Positions 31,840 through 44,547 are shown, counted from the stretch's first letter. The stretch: DNA of 64,000 nucleotides from Polytrichum commune (GCA_950295325.1 OX485807.1:27065666-27129665); one strand, 5' to 3'. The notes: generated by a model not told the origin, from the sequence alone. Numbers and translations: made by a program.

Positions 31840-32220
31840 CACTACACTAATTATCCTAGTTAGTGCATGTGATACTAATTCTCAAAACATGCACTCTTTT
31901 GTCAAGTTCCAAAATTAGTGAGGAGTATGAATTTTTTACAAAGTGATACTAAGTTCATGAGTACACGCTCATTTACCATATAATTGAAGGGAATTAGTGC
32001 GTGCTCTAAGATGTTTGTAGAGTGCAAAAAGTAAAATTCTAAGTGAAAGTGAAGAGTGCCAAGTTGAATAGTAGTTTCATTGAACAAATGCCATGATGAA
32101 TAATGCTTCCTAGATCTTTTGGTGGCACTAATTTCATATTGTGAAGAAATTTAGTATCACCTGCACTAATTTCCCATGCTCTTTGTTTGCCCTCTATCAC
32201 TAATTGGGATAATAAGTGTG
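31840..32220. mobile_element. CACTA-like MITE, copy B (different interior)
   Basis: The left end reads CACTACACTAATTATCCTAG at 31840 and the right end, on the minus strand, reads CACACTTATTATCCCAATTA from 32220. This terminal sequence is shared with copies A (3034) and C (42037), but the 381-bp interior is unrelated to theirs, as expected for MITE families that keep only ends recognised by a common transposase. The interior contains more AATTAGTG-like words and no coding frame. GGC on both sides may be a 3-bp duplication. Confidence 0.65.
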
Positions 32221-33537
32221 GCTTTTTGAGTTCATTCACCCTTACATCCACTACCATCTTGCCCTTACCAGTAATTTTTTATAAATAGAATAGGATGCTA
32301 TTTATTGCATAATCATGGAATTGTGATTACATATAGGGTGGAGGTAAATGGTGATAAGTAGGAATTGAACTATTAATCACAATGTCCAAAAAAACTCAAA
32401 GACTAAGATAATAAGCCCTTAAACAAATAAGTAATTCTCACACGTGTATGCCAATTTTCTAAGGAGGTGCCTTCCCGGGGCGTTGCTTAGAACCAAAAAA
32501 CAATGGCCATGGCAAATGACTCAAACCGTCCACCAAGGGAAAGGAGGCCAACTCTTCGCAATGAATTGGATGTTTCCTCCCCACTTTTGTTTGATATTTG
32601 ACGCCATATTGTGGTTTAGGGTTTGAGACTTTGTATGTTATACTTACCATCCGATGTGTAGAATTGAAGTATGCTAACTAGGCCGGAATTCACTTGCCAC
32701 TCAACTTACGCTTGCTTATGTTTGGTTCTAGGTTTTGATGCGGAGTTAAGCAAAGGAAACGATGTCGCTTAGTGCCGGAGAATGGTGGGGTGTTTGCACA
32801 CTACTTTTACCAATTTTTGTTAAACAAAGTAAAACACCCCCGTAATGTTAAAGCAAACCCTTCTTTATCAAGCCATCCATCGAAACCCGAATTCACACGT
32901 TCAACCCTCACCTTCTCGAGACGCGAGCTCTTAGCTCATGAACGACACTTGAAGGCAAATTCATCCAAAAAGAAGGTGCTAGGAAGGTCACAACATGCAT
33001 CACTGTGTTTCTCACGATATATGTTTTTTATTTTCTTCTCGTTGGTCAATGGCGACGATCCCATTCTTATACGGAAAGACGGTTGTCCACAAGAAAGTCA
33101 GAGAATGAACTAACTTTTCCCCTTTGTTGCCACATTCCCACATATAAGTACCCTGTGACATTATTTTGATAAAAAATTGCCAATTTTCTATCAACTCTTT
33201 TTTTCCGTACCTCACAATGTACACACCTCTTCTTAATAAAAACTCGAAGAGTTGGACCACAATACGACCGCATACAATCACCACAACTTCTCGAAGCTTA
33301 ACGACTCTAAAGTTTATTACAAACGAGTCACAAAAACTAATAAAACTAATAATAATAAAACTAATAAAAATAAAATAAAAATATTACAACCACACGTGTG
33401 GATGTGATCTCTTCGGGGGACCATTAGCAACGGCTTTCTCTAGGTAGAGGTAGAATAGGAATGGAGCTCTAGTGGGGTCACTTTTTTAGTTAGTTAAGGG
33501 TTAACTAACGTTGAGTTGACCAGGCGGGGATCATCAC
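32221..33537. other. Intergenic region, no gene recognised
   Basis: Short frames (for example 32772-33113 plus, 33012-33284 minus) have no recognisable motif. A stretch at about 32516-32600 (CCGTCCACCAAGGG, GGAGGCCAACTC) resembles 33712-33780 in the CCR4 leader (CCGTCCACCAGCC, GGAGGCCAGCTC), which suggests a partial duplication of the gene's upstream DNA. Confidence 0.35.
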
Positions 33538-34235
33538 TTGCCACGTACGTATGTGTTGTGGATGCGTATATGTGTTGTGTTTGGGTTTTTAGGTTTTGGG
33601 ACGCCTGAAGCAGCGGCCGCAGGGGGCCGCGAGGCAGAGGATTTGGATGCCGCGCGCTTGCGGTGGGGCCCAGGGCGAGGCGGGGCGGGGCGGGGCGAGC
33701 AAGCGACTCAAGGCCGTCCACCAGCCAGCGGAGGGAGGCCAGCTCGCCGCTACAGATTCGATGGCCCCTCTCAAAATGCGTTGCTTATCTTCGGAGCACT
33801 CGGCTCGTGGCACCCAAGGCTCCTCATGGCGGATCCGCACCTGCACCCGCAACACCAACACAACAGCATCAGCCGCCTGATGAGGAGGAGGAGGAGGAGC
33901 AGGAGCAGGAGCGGCGACAACAGCAGGATCACCGTCGCACTAGGAGCGCCAGCAGCAGCAGTAGCAGGAGTGGTAGGAGTAGTGGTAGGAGCAGGAGCAG
34001 GGGGCGGTGGACGACACGAACAGGAGTGCGCTTGAGATGGTATTAGGGTTTCGGGTGGATTGCGTGGGGCTCCGGCCGAGGGGACGGGCATTCGACGTTG
34101 ATGCGGGAGCGACGAGAGGACAGGGAGCGGGACAGGGACAGGGAGCGGGAGAGAGAGAGGGAGAGGGAGAGAGAGAGGGAGCGCGAGCGAGAGCGTGTGA
34201 GGAGAGGAGGCGGGGACGGGGGAGGGGGAAGCAGT
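33538..34235 (+). promoter_or_regulatory. GC-rich leader and proximal upstream region of the CCR4 gene
   Basis: GC content jumps relative to flanks. Microsatellite-like tracts include GGAGGAGGAGGAGCAGGAGC near 33880 and a long GAGAGG-type purine tract at 34120-34200. These tracts keep several frames open on both strands (Arg/Glu- or Ser/Leu/Pro-rich), which are not convincing proteins. The stretch probably contains the transcription start and 5' untranslated region upstream of the ATG at 34236. Confidence 0.5.
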
Positions 34236-37200
34236 ATGCTGAGTGTGGTACGGGTGCACCTCCCTACTGGCATTCCTATCGCCGGCTGCGAGTTGTCGGC
34301 CTACGTGCTGCTACGCCACGCTGACTCCACTCTCTCCCACGAAGACGTCACTGAGGCGTCCACGCTCGACGGCTACTTTCTCCGCTGCCGATGGTGAGTG
34401 TTGTGCAGTAATCACGCAGCCAGCCACAAGGCTACCACCTCAAAGCATCGTCGTCGTCGTCGTCGTCGTCATCATCATCATCATCCTGCAAACTTGACTG
34501 TGTTCTGTTTGGAGCCCTCTTCCCGCATGCGGTGTTTGTTGCTCTTCTCTCTTTCGTTTTGTTTTCTCTTCTTTTTCTTTCGTCTGCTGTGCCCTGCTGA
34601 GGCTTTCTGATTGATTGAGGTGGTGCTATGCACTTGGATGATGAATGTCGTGTCTTTTTAACCTACTGTGGAGATTTCACCTCATACTTTCCCTGTATGC
34701 TATCTACTTTTGTGTTCCGTGGCTCATAACGAGCCAGCCTCCCGCATGCTGTGTGTTTTCTCTTTTCTTTTCGTTCCTTACCTGTGCCATGCTGAGGTTT
34801 TTTTAATCGAGGTGGTACTCCGCAGTTGTGATGATGATGAATGTCGTGTGCGTGTTTCGACCTGCTGTGGAAATTTCACCTCATACTTGCGCTGTCTACT
34901 TTTGTGGTTTTAGCGTCTATAAGGTGTGGTGCTCTGCACTATGTGGACATCGGTCTGCTGAACGAGGGTTAATGAAAGAGATGTGTGTTTCTAGTTTTTC
35001 TCATTCTTTAAATGAGACTTCGCGTTGTAATTCCCCATGCCGAGGGTTTCTGATTAAGTTGTTGCTTTTGCACTGTGATGATGAATGTCGTGTCTTTCAA
35101 CCTATTGTGGAGATTTCGCCTCATACATTCCCATGCATGCTGTCTACTTTATTGTTCCATGTCTTATTTTTCTTTCAATTGAAATGAGCCAGCCAGTCGG
35201 CTACATCAGTCATCCTGTGACTACATACGTTTAGAGCCCTCTCCAGCATGCTGTGTGTGTTTTTTCTTTTCTTTTGCTTTTGTTTCTGTGCAAAGCCAAG
35301 GCCTTTTGATCGAGGTGGTGCTCTGCACTTGTGATGAATGTCGTGTGTTTCGGAGGAAGACGACACTGTGGGAATTCTATCTCATACCTCTCCCTGCACG
35401 CTCTCTGCTCTTGTCTTCTATGCCTCTTTTTTTAGGAGTACATGAGTGGTGCTGCTCAACACTATGTGGATATCTGCATGGTGAATCAGGAAAAACAAAA
35501 GAGATTTATGTTTTCTAGTTTTTGATTTGTTCAAAGGAGACTTTGTTTTGTTACCCCTGCAGCATACTGTGTATTTTCTTCATCTTTTTGTGTGGTATGC
35601 TTTCTGAGGTGCTCTGCACTGTTTGAATGTTGTGTTTTCAAACTACCTTGTTGCGAAGGAAGAAGGAAAATACTGTGGAGTTTTCATGTCACGTTTTCCC
35701 TGGTCACTGTCTTTCTTTTCAATTGCAGGCCTTATTTTAATGTATACGAGGTGCCCTGCACTATGTGGATAGTTATTGGTCTAGCAAATGAAGAAAAACC
35801 TAAGAGAGATGTGCTGTATTTTAACGTTTGAACTCCTGCATGCCTGGCCCCTTTCTTGTGGGAATTAAAAAAATAAAATTCGTGATCCACTGCACTGTAT
35901 GACTGTTGCATGTCAAGCTACCTTCTGATGAATGAAGAAAACCTTTGCACTTACAGAGATTCACCTTGCATTCTGTTTTTGTGCCCTGTATGGTGTCTCT
36001 TCTGATGTGCAATACTAGTTTTCAAGCCTCTTGTTGGTGAGCCCTGCACTACATGAAAATGTGTAAATTGCCCCACTTTGTGGCAAATGAAGAAGTCTCA
36101 AGGAGACTTTATGTTTGAGATCCTGCATGCTGGCTCCTTTCATGTGCTATGTGTTAGTGCATACGAGGTGTATGACTACCATATTTCGACCTAGCTTCTG
36201 GCAAGCAAAGAAAACACTGCCGAGCTTGTATCATACTTACAGCACTTGAAGGTTTTAGCATGCTGTGGTGCAGAGTGATTTGTTTCTAGGCAATGCGATA
36301 ATTATATGAAGGAGCTTATGTCCTGGACATGAGATTATGACTTTGAGATGGTTATGTGAATGACTACATGGAGGAATCAGATACATGTGATATTCTCTGT
36401 ATTCTCATACCGGACACTCTTTTTCTTCCTTCTATTGTATTTGTAGAGGCTTGTGAATTCCTTACTTAGTGGCAGCACAAACATGCTCAACTTCACATCT
36501 ATTTTAAAAAATGAGGGGTTCATTCCTAATTTATGTAATCAACAAAGTGGACACTTAAAACTCCATGGTATGGGCTAGTGTTAAATTGTTACCATTATTT
36601 TCAGGGGTTTTCTTCTTCATTCAAGTATACCTATTGGCTAGCATGCTGAGAAGCAGGCATTTCTCATCCGTTTTGTGTCTTACTGAACAGGTTCCGACTG
36701 GAGAGTGAGGATCTAGTCTGCAGTGTTCACCCATCGGAGCCTGCCACATTGCAATGCACGCAGTGTCTTAGAGTTAATCTCTCTCAGTCAAAGAGCTTGC
36801 ATTGCACAGCAAAATGTTTGCAAGATTCATGGCGACGCCACCTGATTATGCACCAGGAAGCTGCTGACAAGCGGGACAACGGAACTGAAGACGATGATTC
36901 TCCTTTCACCTTCAATTCTAATCCAGCTAAAGCTTTGCGGGGTCTAGATGGAAGCCTACCGATTCACAGCAATGGGTCATCCTATAGTAGCCCTGTTAGG
37001 TTGTCATCTCGTTACCAGAAACAAGATACTGGTGAGGTCTGGTGTGAAGTTGGGCAGGGAAAGACGTACACCCCAACAATTGAGGATGTTGGTCATGTTC
37101 TGAAGCTTGAGTGTGTGGCTATTGATGGAAGTACTGGGCGGCAAGTGGCTGCTCCTCATCAGACACAAACACAGAAAGTCATTCCTGCACCTTCCCCAAC

Positions 37201-40200
37201 ACCACGCCGCTTAACCCCATTGAATCCTGAATCAGCAGGAGAAGGGCGATCTGGGACATTTACTGTGCTGTCATACAATGTCTTGTCGGACCTCTTTGCG
37301 ACAAGTGAACTGTACAGCTACTGTCCACCTTGGGCATTAGCATGGAATTACCGTAGGCAGAATCTACTTCGAGAGATTGTGGGGTATCGTGCCGATATCT
37401 TGTGTCTCCAAGAGGTATTGTTTACTTTCTGCACAGAAGCAAATTATTCTACTGATTAGTCAAAGTCAAAGGTTATTTTGGATCCAGAGTGAGTCATAGA
37501 TGGTTTAAAGTCAATCCAAATTTTGGTCAGGGTATTAAGTTTTTGTGGGGTGGTTCTACAGGTGCAAAGTGACCATTATGAGGAGTTCTGGGCTCCTGAG
37601 TTGGAAAAGCATGGTTACACTGGTGTGTACAAGAAGAAGACTGGGGAGGTGAGGATTACTAATGCTGATTGTGGCGGCAGCTTGTCATGCCACCTCATCT
37701 CAAATTGACATCTAGGTAACTGGAGGTTTAGAAAGGCTAGATGTCTAGCTTAGGTTGAGTCAAGCTGGCAGTATAATACTAGTGTAATATATACAGTGCA
37801 AACTTTGTAGAAGTAGAGAACCAGAAGGGCACAAGGTGATAATATTTATCCTATATCAAATTTTGGATCCGTCTACAGATGTCCTCTTTTCTATATGACT
37901 AGAGCTCTTACAGCCACATGTGGCGTGCACTTATACACAAAAAGTACTGGCCATATCAGAAACTCACATGTCAAGACTCCTAATAAGTGATGGTATTTCT
38001 TTATATGAGCAGGTGTACACTGGCACTGTGTACGTTATTGATGGTTGCGCCACATTCTTCCTGCGTGACCGCTTCTCTTTGGTGAAGAAATATGAGGTAT
38101 ACACAGGCTTTGCTCAGTTTCTTCGAGGTCTTTTATAAGAAGATTGTGGGTGATTAATTTACTTGTTTTGGGACAGGACAAACCTTTTTGGGAACAGAAC
38201 TCTTTTATCGTGGAATTTGTCCTGGGATAGTGGGATTTGGACTTGGAAACTTTAGAGGAAGCATGTATCGTACACATAGCCAAAAGATTGTCAGTCATAA
38301 GACCTCCATGACACAGTCCCTTCTTCACACCCAGCTAACTTCAAGAGTAACCCTGAATGCCATAGTGGCGTATGTTTGTGAGCCCCTTGGTTACTGTGTC
38401 ATCTTTACACAGCATTGTTTTCTGTTATACTAAGTTTGTAATTAAACAGGTGGAGTTCAACAAAGCTGCACAGTCACTGTCGGAGGCCTTGGCACCGGCA
38501 ACAAAGAAAGCAGCTTTGACGCGGCTTCTCAAGGTCTGTGATTGCAAAGTTCTGCTTGAATTGTTGAAATGGTGCATACTCCTTTGAAAATCACCTTTGG
38601 GGCTTTCTGGGACATAAAACTTTGGTAGTTCTTAATTTTTGATGCATTGTCACCAGCATGGGGAATTTGTTTCAGGATTTCCAGGTCACTCATGGTTGTC
38701 CCTGCTATGCATATACCCAAAAATATGAGTAAGAGCTAGGGAGGGATCCTGGAAGTTGCTCACTTATTGGACTTCCATTTTCACAAGTTCAATGATGTTT
38801 GATGCATGGACCTTTTTTCCTGTGCAGGATAATGTAGCGCTTATCGTTGTCTTGGAAGCTCGAGATTCAGGGATTCTTGCAGATTCCCAAGTGCCTTCTG
38901 GCAAACGTGGGCAGCTACTTTGTGTGGTGAGTAGTCTATAAAACTTTTAATCCTGTGGTAATGCAGATTTCGTTCTTTAAGGTTTTTAGTCATTGGCCTT
39001 TGTGAATGGGAATATCTACAAGGGGATATTAAACATCTACACCATCAGTCCATATTTCTTAGTGTGAAGATTTGAAGTTGAGTTAGTCACATGTTCAGTG
39101 TTTAAATCTATTTTGAAAAGAGTCAATATCTGATCAAGAAGTATCCTATGGTGTATATAACCAAGTTCCAGTCTTGTCTTTCAATACAACAAAGACTCTT
39201 CAGACTGGACAAGCTGTTGCTGGATCCCCTAAGCTAATATTTTTCAGAAATTCAAGGAGATTGTATAAGGTTGCAAGCTTTTCTTTGGTTCATGTGGCAT
39301 GACAAACTTTTGTTAGGAGGTCACATTTATCCTTGTTGAGTGGAATTTTTGTTATTTTGATGTTCTCCACGTGGATACAAGGTCATTTGACTTCATGACT
39401 GATTTGCATTATGTGTGTTTAGGCAAATACTCACATTCATGCGAACCAGGAGCTTAAGGATGTCAAACTCTGGCAGGTATGAAAGGACTTGTCATCACTT
39501 GTTCATTTCCAGTACATGTCCAGCTCAATAAGTTTACTTGTGTGTATAGCTAAGGGTCGAATGTAAGCCATTTGCTTAGACAGTTCATGTTTGCCTGACA
39601 AATTGATGACTTCAGTAGTGTCGTGCAGATTTTTACGTTGGCAAGCATCCTTATTGTTGTAAAGTACACATAAATATTGCCAATGTCTGTGAGTGTTGTC
39701 AGTAGCGTGACACTTATAAGTTCATTTTCATCTCACTTCAGTAGTGTTCTTATCCTTACCCTTTTGAGTGGATGTGGTATATCAGGTGCACACGTTACTG
39801 AAGGGACTTGAGAAGATAGCAGCTAGCGCTGACATCCCGATGTTGGTGGCTGGTGATTTTAATTCTCTCCCTGGCAGGTTGGTAGTTGTATTTTGGCCTT
39901 GCTTGGATATTTTAAGTCTTGAGATTGTGAAATTGTCTACACAATGGTATCTGAATCAAATAATGTTTGGTCTTCATGGCAGTGCACCGCACTCTCTCTT
40001 GGAAAAAGGTCATGTGGATGCCAACCATCCAGACTTGCAAGTCGACCCACTCAATATTTTGCGGCCTGCAAGCAAGCTTCTTCATTCATTGCCTTTGGTG
40101 AGTATTTTTGTTGCTATCTATCTTCACTCTTGCGTTGTACTAGTTTCTGGAGAGGTCACTTCATGCCTTGGAGCCTTCACTATGTAGGCAATCCCTAAAA

Positions 40201-40997
40201 TACAAAAATATTGGCAGACTGTACCAATCAACTAATTGCCTTTTGGTTACAAGAGATTTGTTCAGACCGTTGGGAGATTCAGGAAGTTCATTAGGCAAAC
40301 CATGTTGGTAGGTTATAAATTGCATTCAGCTGAGATCCTTGATATTAGACTTGGTTGTACACACAGCTTACCCCGATACACATGTTAATTTGACAAGCTG
40401 TTGAATTATGTGTGCAGGTTAGTGCCTATGCTTCATTTGGCAGGATGAACGGGAATGGAGCTGTGGTAGATAAGCACAGGCAGCGCATGGATCCAAATAC
40501 CAAGGAGCCTTTATTTACCAATTGTACTCGTGATTTTACAGGCACTCTTGACTACATCTTCTATACAGGTGAGGCTGTATATTTCAAGAGGCTTTATGTA
40601 GGAATTGAGATTTGGATGTCCAATTTTTTCTCTCAGAAGTATCAATGCTCAGATAGTGTCCTGTGACCTAACAACCTGAAACGATGGGTTGGGTAAGTGA
40701 TACATCTGGTGCATATTGCAGTATTCTTACAAGGGTTAATGTAATCTGTTAAGAGATACATATGCAGACTCTAGGTATTTGCATGTAGAAGGCATCCAGG
40801 GTCTGAAATGTCATTACTGAAGCTCGTGTTGCGATTGGTTGTATTGTACAGCGGACTCACTGAGCGTGGAGTCGCTGCTGGAACTCCTGGATGAGGATAA
40901 TCTACGAAAAGACACAGGTTTGCCTTCTGCGGAATGGTCGTCTGACCACATTGCGTTGTTGGCGGAGTTTCGTTGTAAGCCTCGCCAGCGTCGGTAG
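34236..40997 (+). CDS. CCR4: CCR4-type poly(A)-specific exoribonuclease (deadenylase), CCR4-1/2 homologue
   Basis: Eleven exons give 597 residues in one frame: 34236-34393, 36691-37414, 37562-37648, 38013-38096, 38450-38533, 38828-38926, 39423-39476, 39786-39877, 39983-40097, 40418-40568 and 40852-40997. All introns are GT-AG and phases match. The N-terminus is MLSVVRVHLPTGIPIAGCEL, typical of plant CCR4a/b. A MYND-like Cys/His cluster lies at about residues 75-107. The endonuclease/exonuclease/phosphatase domain starts at about residue 243 (LSYNVLSD) and keeps the catalytic Glu in CLQEV (about 294), GDFN (454-456) and SDH (580-582). The enzyme shortens mRNA poly(A) tails within the CCR4-NOT complex in cytoplasm. 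Plant CCR4 proteins lack the LRR of yeast Ccr4, and none is seen. Length fits the family (about 600 aa). The copy looks fully intact. Confidence 0.97.
34560..36250 (+). repeat. Degenerate tandem repeats filling intron 1 of the CCR4 gene
   Basis: At least four clear and two to three decayed units of about 195-290 bp follow one another. Each contains GATGAATGTCGTGT, then TGTGGAGATTTCACCTCATAC, GCATGCTGTCTAC, and a CTTTTCTTTTCTTT tract with TGAGGTTTCTGAT and CGAGGTGGTGCTCTGCAC. The anchor GATGAATGTCG occurs near 34640, 34837, 35080 and 35333, with changed forms near 35625 and 35900. Divergence rises toward the 3' end. The repeats account for most of the length of this intron (34394-36690). Confidence 0.8.
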
Positions 40998-42036
40998 GTT
41001 GTTCATGCACGATGTGTCTACTATTTCACAGCAATTCCATCAAGCAATTCATAGTGGAGGTGACGTCTTCACTTCCTCTGGAGATGTACACCTTGGTCAC
41101 CCATTTGCGTCATGGATACAATACGATGCTGGTCCCGCAAGAAGGGGACAGCGACAGAGGAGCTGTATCTTTATCACCATCTATTTGATACACACGACAA
41201 ATCATCAGCCGGTCCAAAAGAGATCAAGTTAACATGAAACAATTGTTTCCTTCCCCTTTTATTTATGACACATTCCTGAGTTGGATCTGTAGTGGGGTTT
41301 AGATCCTGAATCTGTATTTGAAAGTCCTCATCATCGCTCTAAAGATGAGACACAGTCCAGTTGTGTCAAGGCTCGGTCCTGCTCGACACAGGTGCAGATG
41401 TACATTTTGCCTAGGTAGTCAATTGTCTTGTGTTCCACATTCCAACGGATGTGATTGCAAATAGTTTATCATCCTGTCTAATAACAAGCGCAATCTACTT
41501 GTTCTCATCACATGTGGAGTGTCTTGTCTTTTCCACTTTCTTCTAAAGCTCTTCTGTCATGTTTTGTGCACATTGTTTGTTCTGCTTCTGGCGCATGTTT
41601 GGCCCATGTTATATGAATATGGCCGTTTGGATCAACGACCTGAATTGGTGCATAAGCAACACACAAATTGTTGACATTTTGAGGTAAGTAAACATATTGT
41701 AATGTTTATATCATATCATACGAATATACTACAAATTTTGAAGTCACTTACCTCTAGCTTCCTAAATCCCACCCTAGACTTGCACTTTGTCCAATGCAAA
41801 TGGCTTTCAAAGACCATCTTGCACTTGCCCAAAGCTGCTCCCATTTTTTGGGTGGGGTACGAGATTAAGAGGCGTAGTTTTGGGCAGGGTGTTGCTTATA
41901 ACGCCCTCCACCCCAACTCAATAAATCCAGTTTCAAGAGTTAGTGTGCATCAATGCATGCTTATCTATAGGGTAGACATGGTATTGGAAGTGCTCTTTTG
42001 TTGGTGTCTTACGTTTCCATTTACATAATAATAGTA
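40998..42036. other. 3' region of the CCR4 gene and intergenic DNA
   Basis: The first 300-600 bases after the stop are the likely 3' untranslated region. No further gene is recognised. A frame at 41702-42028 is unsupported. Confidence 0.45.
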
Positions 42037-42264
42037 TATTACATTGATTATCCCAATTAGTGCGTGTTACTATTCGGAGTTACACAACGCAATAACATCT
42101 TCCTCAAGAGTTAAATTTTTACCAAAAGAAGGTTCAATAGGTTGTTTGGACATTACAAGATATAAATAATTGCGCTTGGTAAAATATTACATTCTTATCA
42201 AATAGTTATAGCATTGTATAACTCCAAATAGTAACATGTGCTAATTGGGATACTCATAGTAGTG
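42037..42264 (-). mobile_element. CACTA-like MITE, copy C
   Basis: A 228-bp element in opposite orientation to copy A. Its minus strand begins CACTACTATGAGTATCCCAA and ends with ATTAGTGCG and TTATCCCAAT-type terminal sequence. Interior blocks shared with copy A include GCTATAACTATT, AAGAATGTA, CCAAGC and CTCTTGAG(G/A)AAGATGT. The CACTAC terminus is best preserved here. It lies in intergenic DNA. Confidence 0.75.
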
Positions 42265-43279
42265 GTTCATTCAACATAAAACAAAAGTTTGTTTCATTTT
42301 TTGAATGTATTAGAATTCGAGCCTCAAAGGACTTTATTAGGTTTGTGTTGTTGAGAGTAACTTAGGGGTTGTTCACAACATGGATTGTGAAGTCGTCCTA
42401 AGGCCCTGTAAATCTATGATTGATTGTTGAACTCGTCTCATGACCATTTCAATTTACATCAAGGAAAAAATGTCAAAGTGACCATGAAGTTCAGGGTCCC
42501 CGAAAGACATGTTTTAAGGCCTACATTATCCACAGACATGGTCCGATGGGCTTTGCGGTGGGAGAGGCAAACGAGGTGCTATAGTAGGAAAAGGCATCAG
42601 CCCCATGGCAGCGAAATGTTGTTATATTATATTTTTAATGAATTTTTCTTTTGGGAAGGGAAGACAAAGACAAGAGTTTCAAGAGAGTGGTCCATTTTTA
42701 TTTTATTTTTTCAAATTTTCCTTTTTTTGGGTATGTGTTTTAAAAACCGGCACATTCACTTTTTGGTGCATGGACATTCCTCTTGGTCCACATTCGGTTT
42801 ACACCTAACAAGGGGGCCCAAAGGCTTTGTAAATTGATTTGTTAAGAAATCAGACCATGGAAGTTGGACCATAGAAAAAGCCATCTTCCTTGTCTGACTT
42901 CATGGTCCATGGTGTAAACCGGCCCTTATTTGCTAAGATTTGGAGGAAGAGGAACCTATTTTGATACTTGAAACCTTACACGGTCAAATACTAGGTGACG
43001 TATTGTAGGAGTGTCATGTTGTACCATGTCTTGAATAAGTAGCGTGTCTCCCCCATGCATCGGCCGGGGACACCATGGATTTGCTAGATGAAAGTTTCTT
43101 GAAAGGTGGGACCAAGTTACATAGAATCTCACAACTACAAACGTAATAGATTTCTTCTATAACGTGGTCCCGTAATCAAGCTTAGATACGAGTGTTGAAT
43201 GTGGTCCCTCCTCTTAAGTTTCCACATACGACAAAGAAACGGTGATTGCATTTCTCTTGGTAGAAATGGTCTACTCGGC
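42265..43279. other. Intergenic DNA, no gene recognised
   Basis: Non-coding sequence. The frame 42424-42837 shows no family resemblance and is interrupted by low-complexity T-rich DNA. A CCATGG-centred pair of words (GACCATGGAAG near 42853 and CATGGTCCATGG near 42900) occurs but forms no clear element. Confidence 0.4.
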
Positions 43280-43460
43280 ACGGGAAGGGCATTAGCGTAT
43301 ACGAGCATACCTCTCATCCACCCAATATAAAAAACTTTGACTTCCTATAGGTTTGTTGCCGATTCGTCTCAAATGACCTCAAATACTTTGATTTGGGGTC
43401 TTTGAAGCTAATTATGATATCAAATCATCTCAAAAAGAAACCTCTAGGTTGCATATTGCT
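43280..43460 (+). repeat. Dispersed repeat, copy 1
   Basis: The segment CATACCTCTCATCCACCCAA, then GATTCGTCTCAAATGACCT, GGTCTTTGAAGCTAATTATG and ATATCAAATCATCTCAA, recurs in the same order and orientation at 54455-54640. Part of it recurs again at about 43594-43670 (CCTATAGGTTTAGGG, CTAATTTGGGGTATCTGATA). It is non-coding and probably a fragment of a transposon. Confidence 0.6.
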
Positions 43461-44533
43461 ACATGTCTTTTATGTTGGATGACTAAGAGGTCCAGTGGTA
43501 TATGATAATTCCCTCTCTCTTACATTGGTTGCAAAACATATCCGTGGGGATCAATGTATGGGCACAAGGTTTGTGCCGTTCGTTTAAAGGGGTCCAATAA
43601 ATATCCACCTCCTATAGGTTTAGGGTTTTCATTTGGACTAATTTGGGGTATCTGATACTAATTGTGAGGTCCATAGATGCATTTTATTGATGACAAGTGA
43701 AATGTTGTGCTAATGTCAGCAAGAATTTACAACATTTCTTGTTCTCCTTGAAGAGCAAAGTTGGATAGACTTCCCGCCTCTTCGACCTTGCACACACATA
43801 GGGGAGCTAAAGGTTCAACTGCAAACTTGCTAAAAATTCACTATTGCAGAGTGATGTATGGTTCAATGCTTAGAATACATAAAGATAATTGTATTGTTGT
43901 TTTATTTTTTTTCAGGGGATTCTCACCCCATGTTTCTACATGTAGAAGGTCATCTCCCCCCACGAGCATGTGCTGTAACGTTTTAGAGTCAACATTTTGT
44001 GTTGAAAAGGTCTACATGTTACATTTGTTATAAAACTTAGTATATGAGTTGAATAATAACCTTCCATATACAAAACACTCTCCCATTCTTGACTTCACCA
44101 TATTCCAAAACTTGTTGTTTTAGCCAATGAAATGAATTCTCAAGAGATTTTGGTTGGTTACAATTTACATTCGATTGCATATTGAAGAAAAATACGTTTG
44201 GATCGATTTCGTGGAGACCAATGACAACATCGTTAATCTTACGTGAATCCTAACTGCGTGGATGTAGTCTAAAATCTACCCTCCACATCTTTGTTTTGTA
44301 CATTGAATACGAGATTGCATGGTTCTTATGATGCATCACCATTGATACAAAATGTGTATCCCCACAAGGACTTTCCGAGTTAAGACATATGGCCCAACAC
44401 AAAGATACTAATCCGACGAATGCACGGACATCCACTTTTTGCCATTTGCAAAGGCCATGCACCAAATGAGTTGTTCACTTTCGCGTTGGACACCTTTTGT
44501 TTGAAACCTTAACTTATAACCCACCCTCCTTTA
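43461..44533. other. Intergenic DNA, no gene recognised
   Basis: Non-coding sequence apart from a partial second hit to the dispersed repeat at about 43594-43670. Frames at 43761-44033 and 44250-44465 (minus) are unsupported. Confidence 0.4.
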
Positions 44534-44547
44534 GTGACACGTGTCAC
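44534..44547. promoter_or_regulatory. Perfect 14-bp palindrome with G-box core, upstream of the ATG27-like gene
   Basis: GTGACACGTGTCAC is a perfect palindrome centred on CACGTG, the plant G-box bound by bZIP and bHLH factors. The flanking ACACGTGTC form is also an ABA-response-type element. It lies about 100-150 bases before the pyrimidine-rich sequence where transcription of the next gene could begin (near 44640). A purine-rich GAAAGAAA tract follows at 44565-44625. The regulatory role is inferred. Confidence 0.5.

Noticed and set aside
33538-34397. Several overlapping Arg/Glu- or Ser/Leu-rich frames on both strands
   Set aside because: Low-complexity by-products of microsatellite tracts in the CCR4 leader; only the frame that starts at 34236 is supported.
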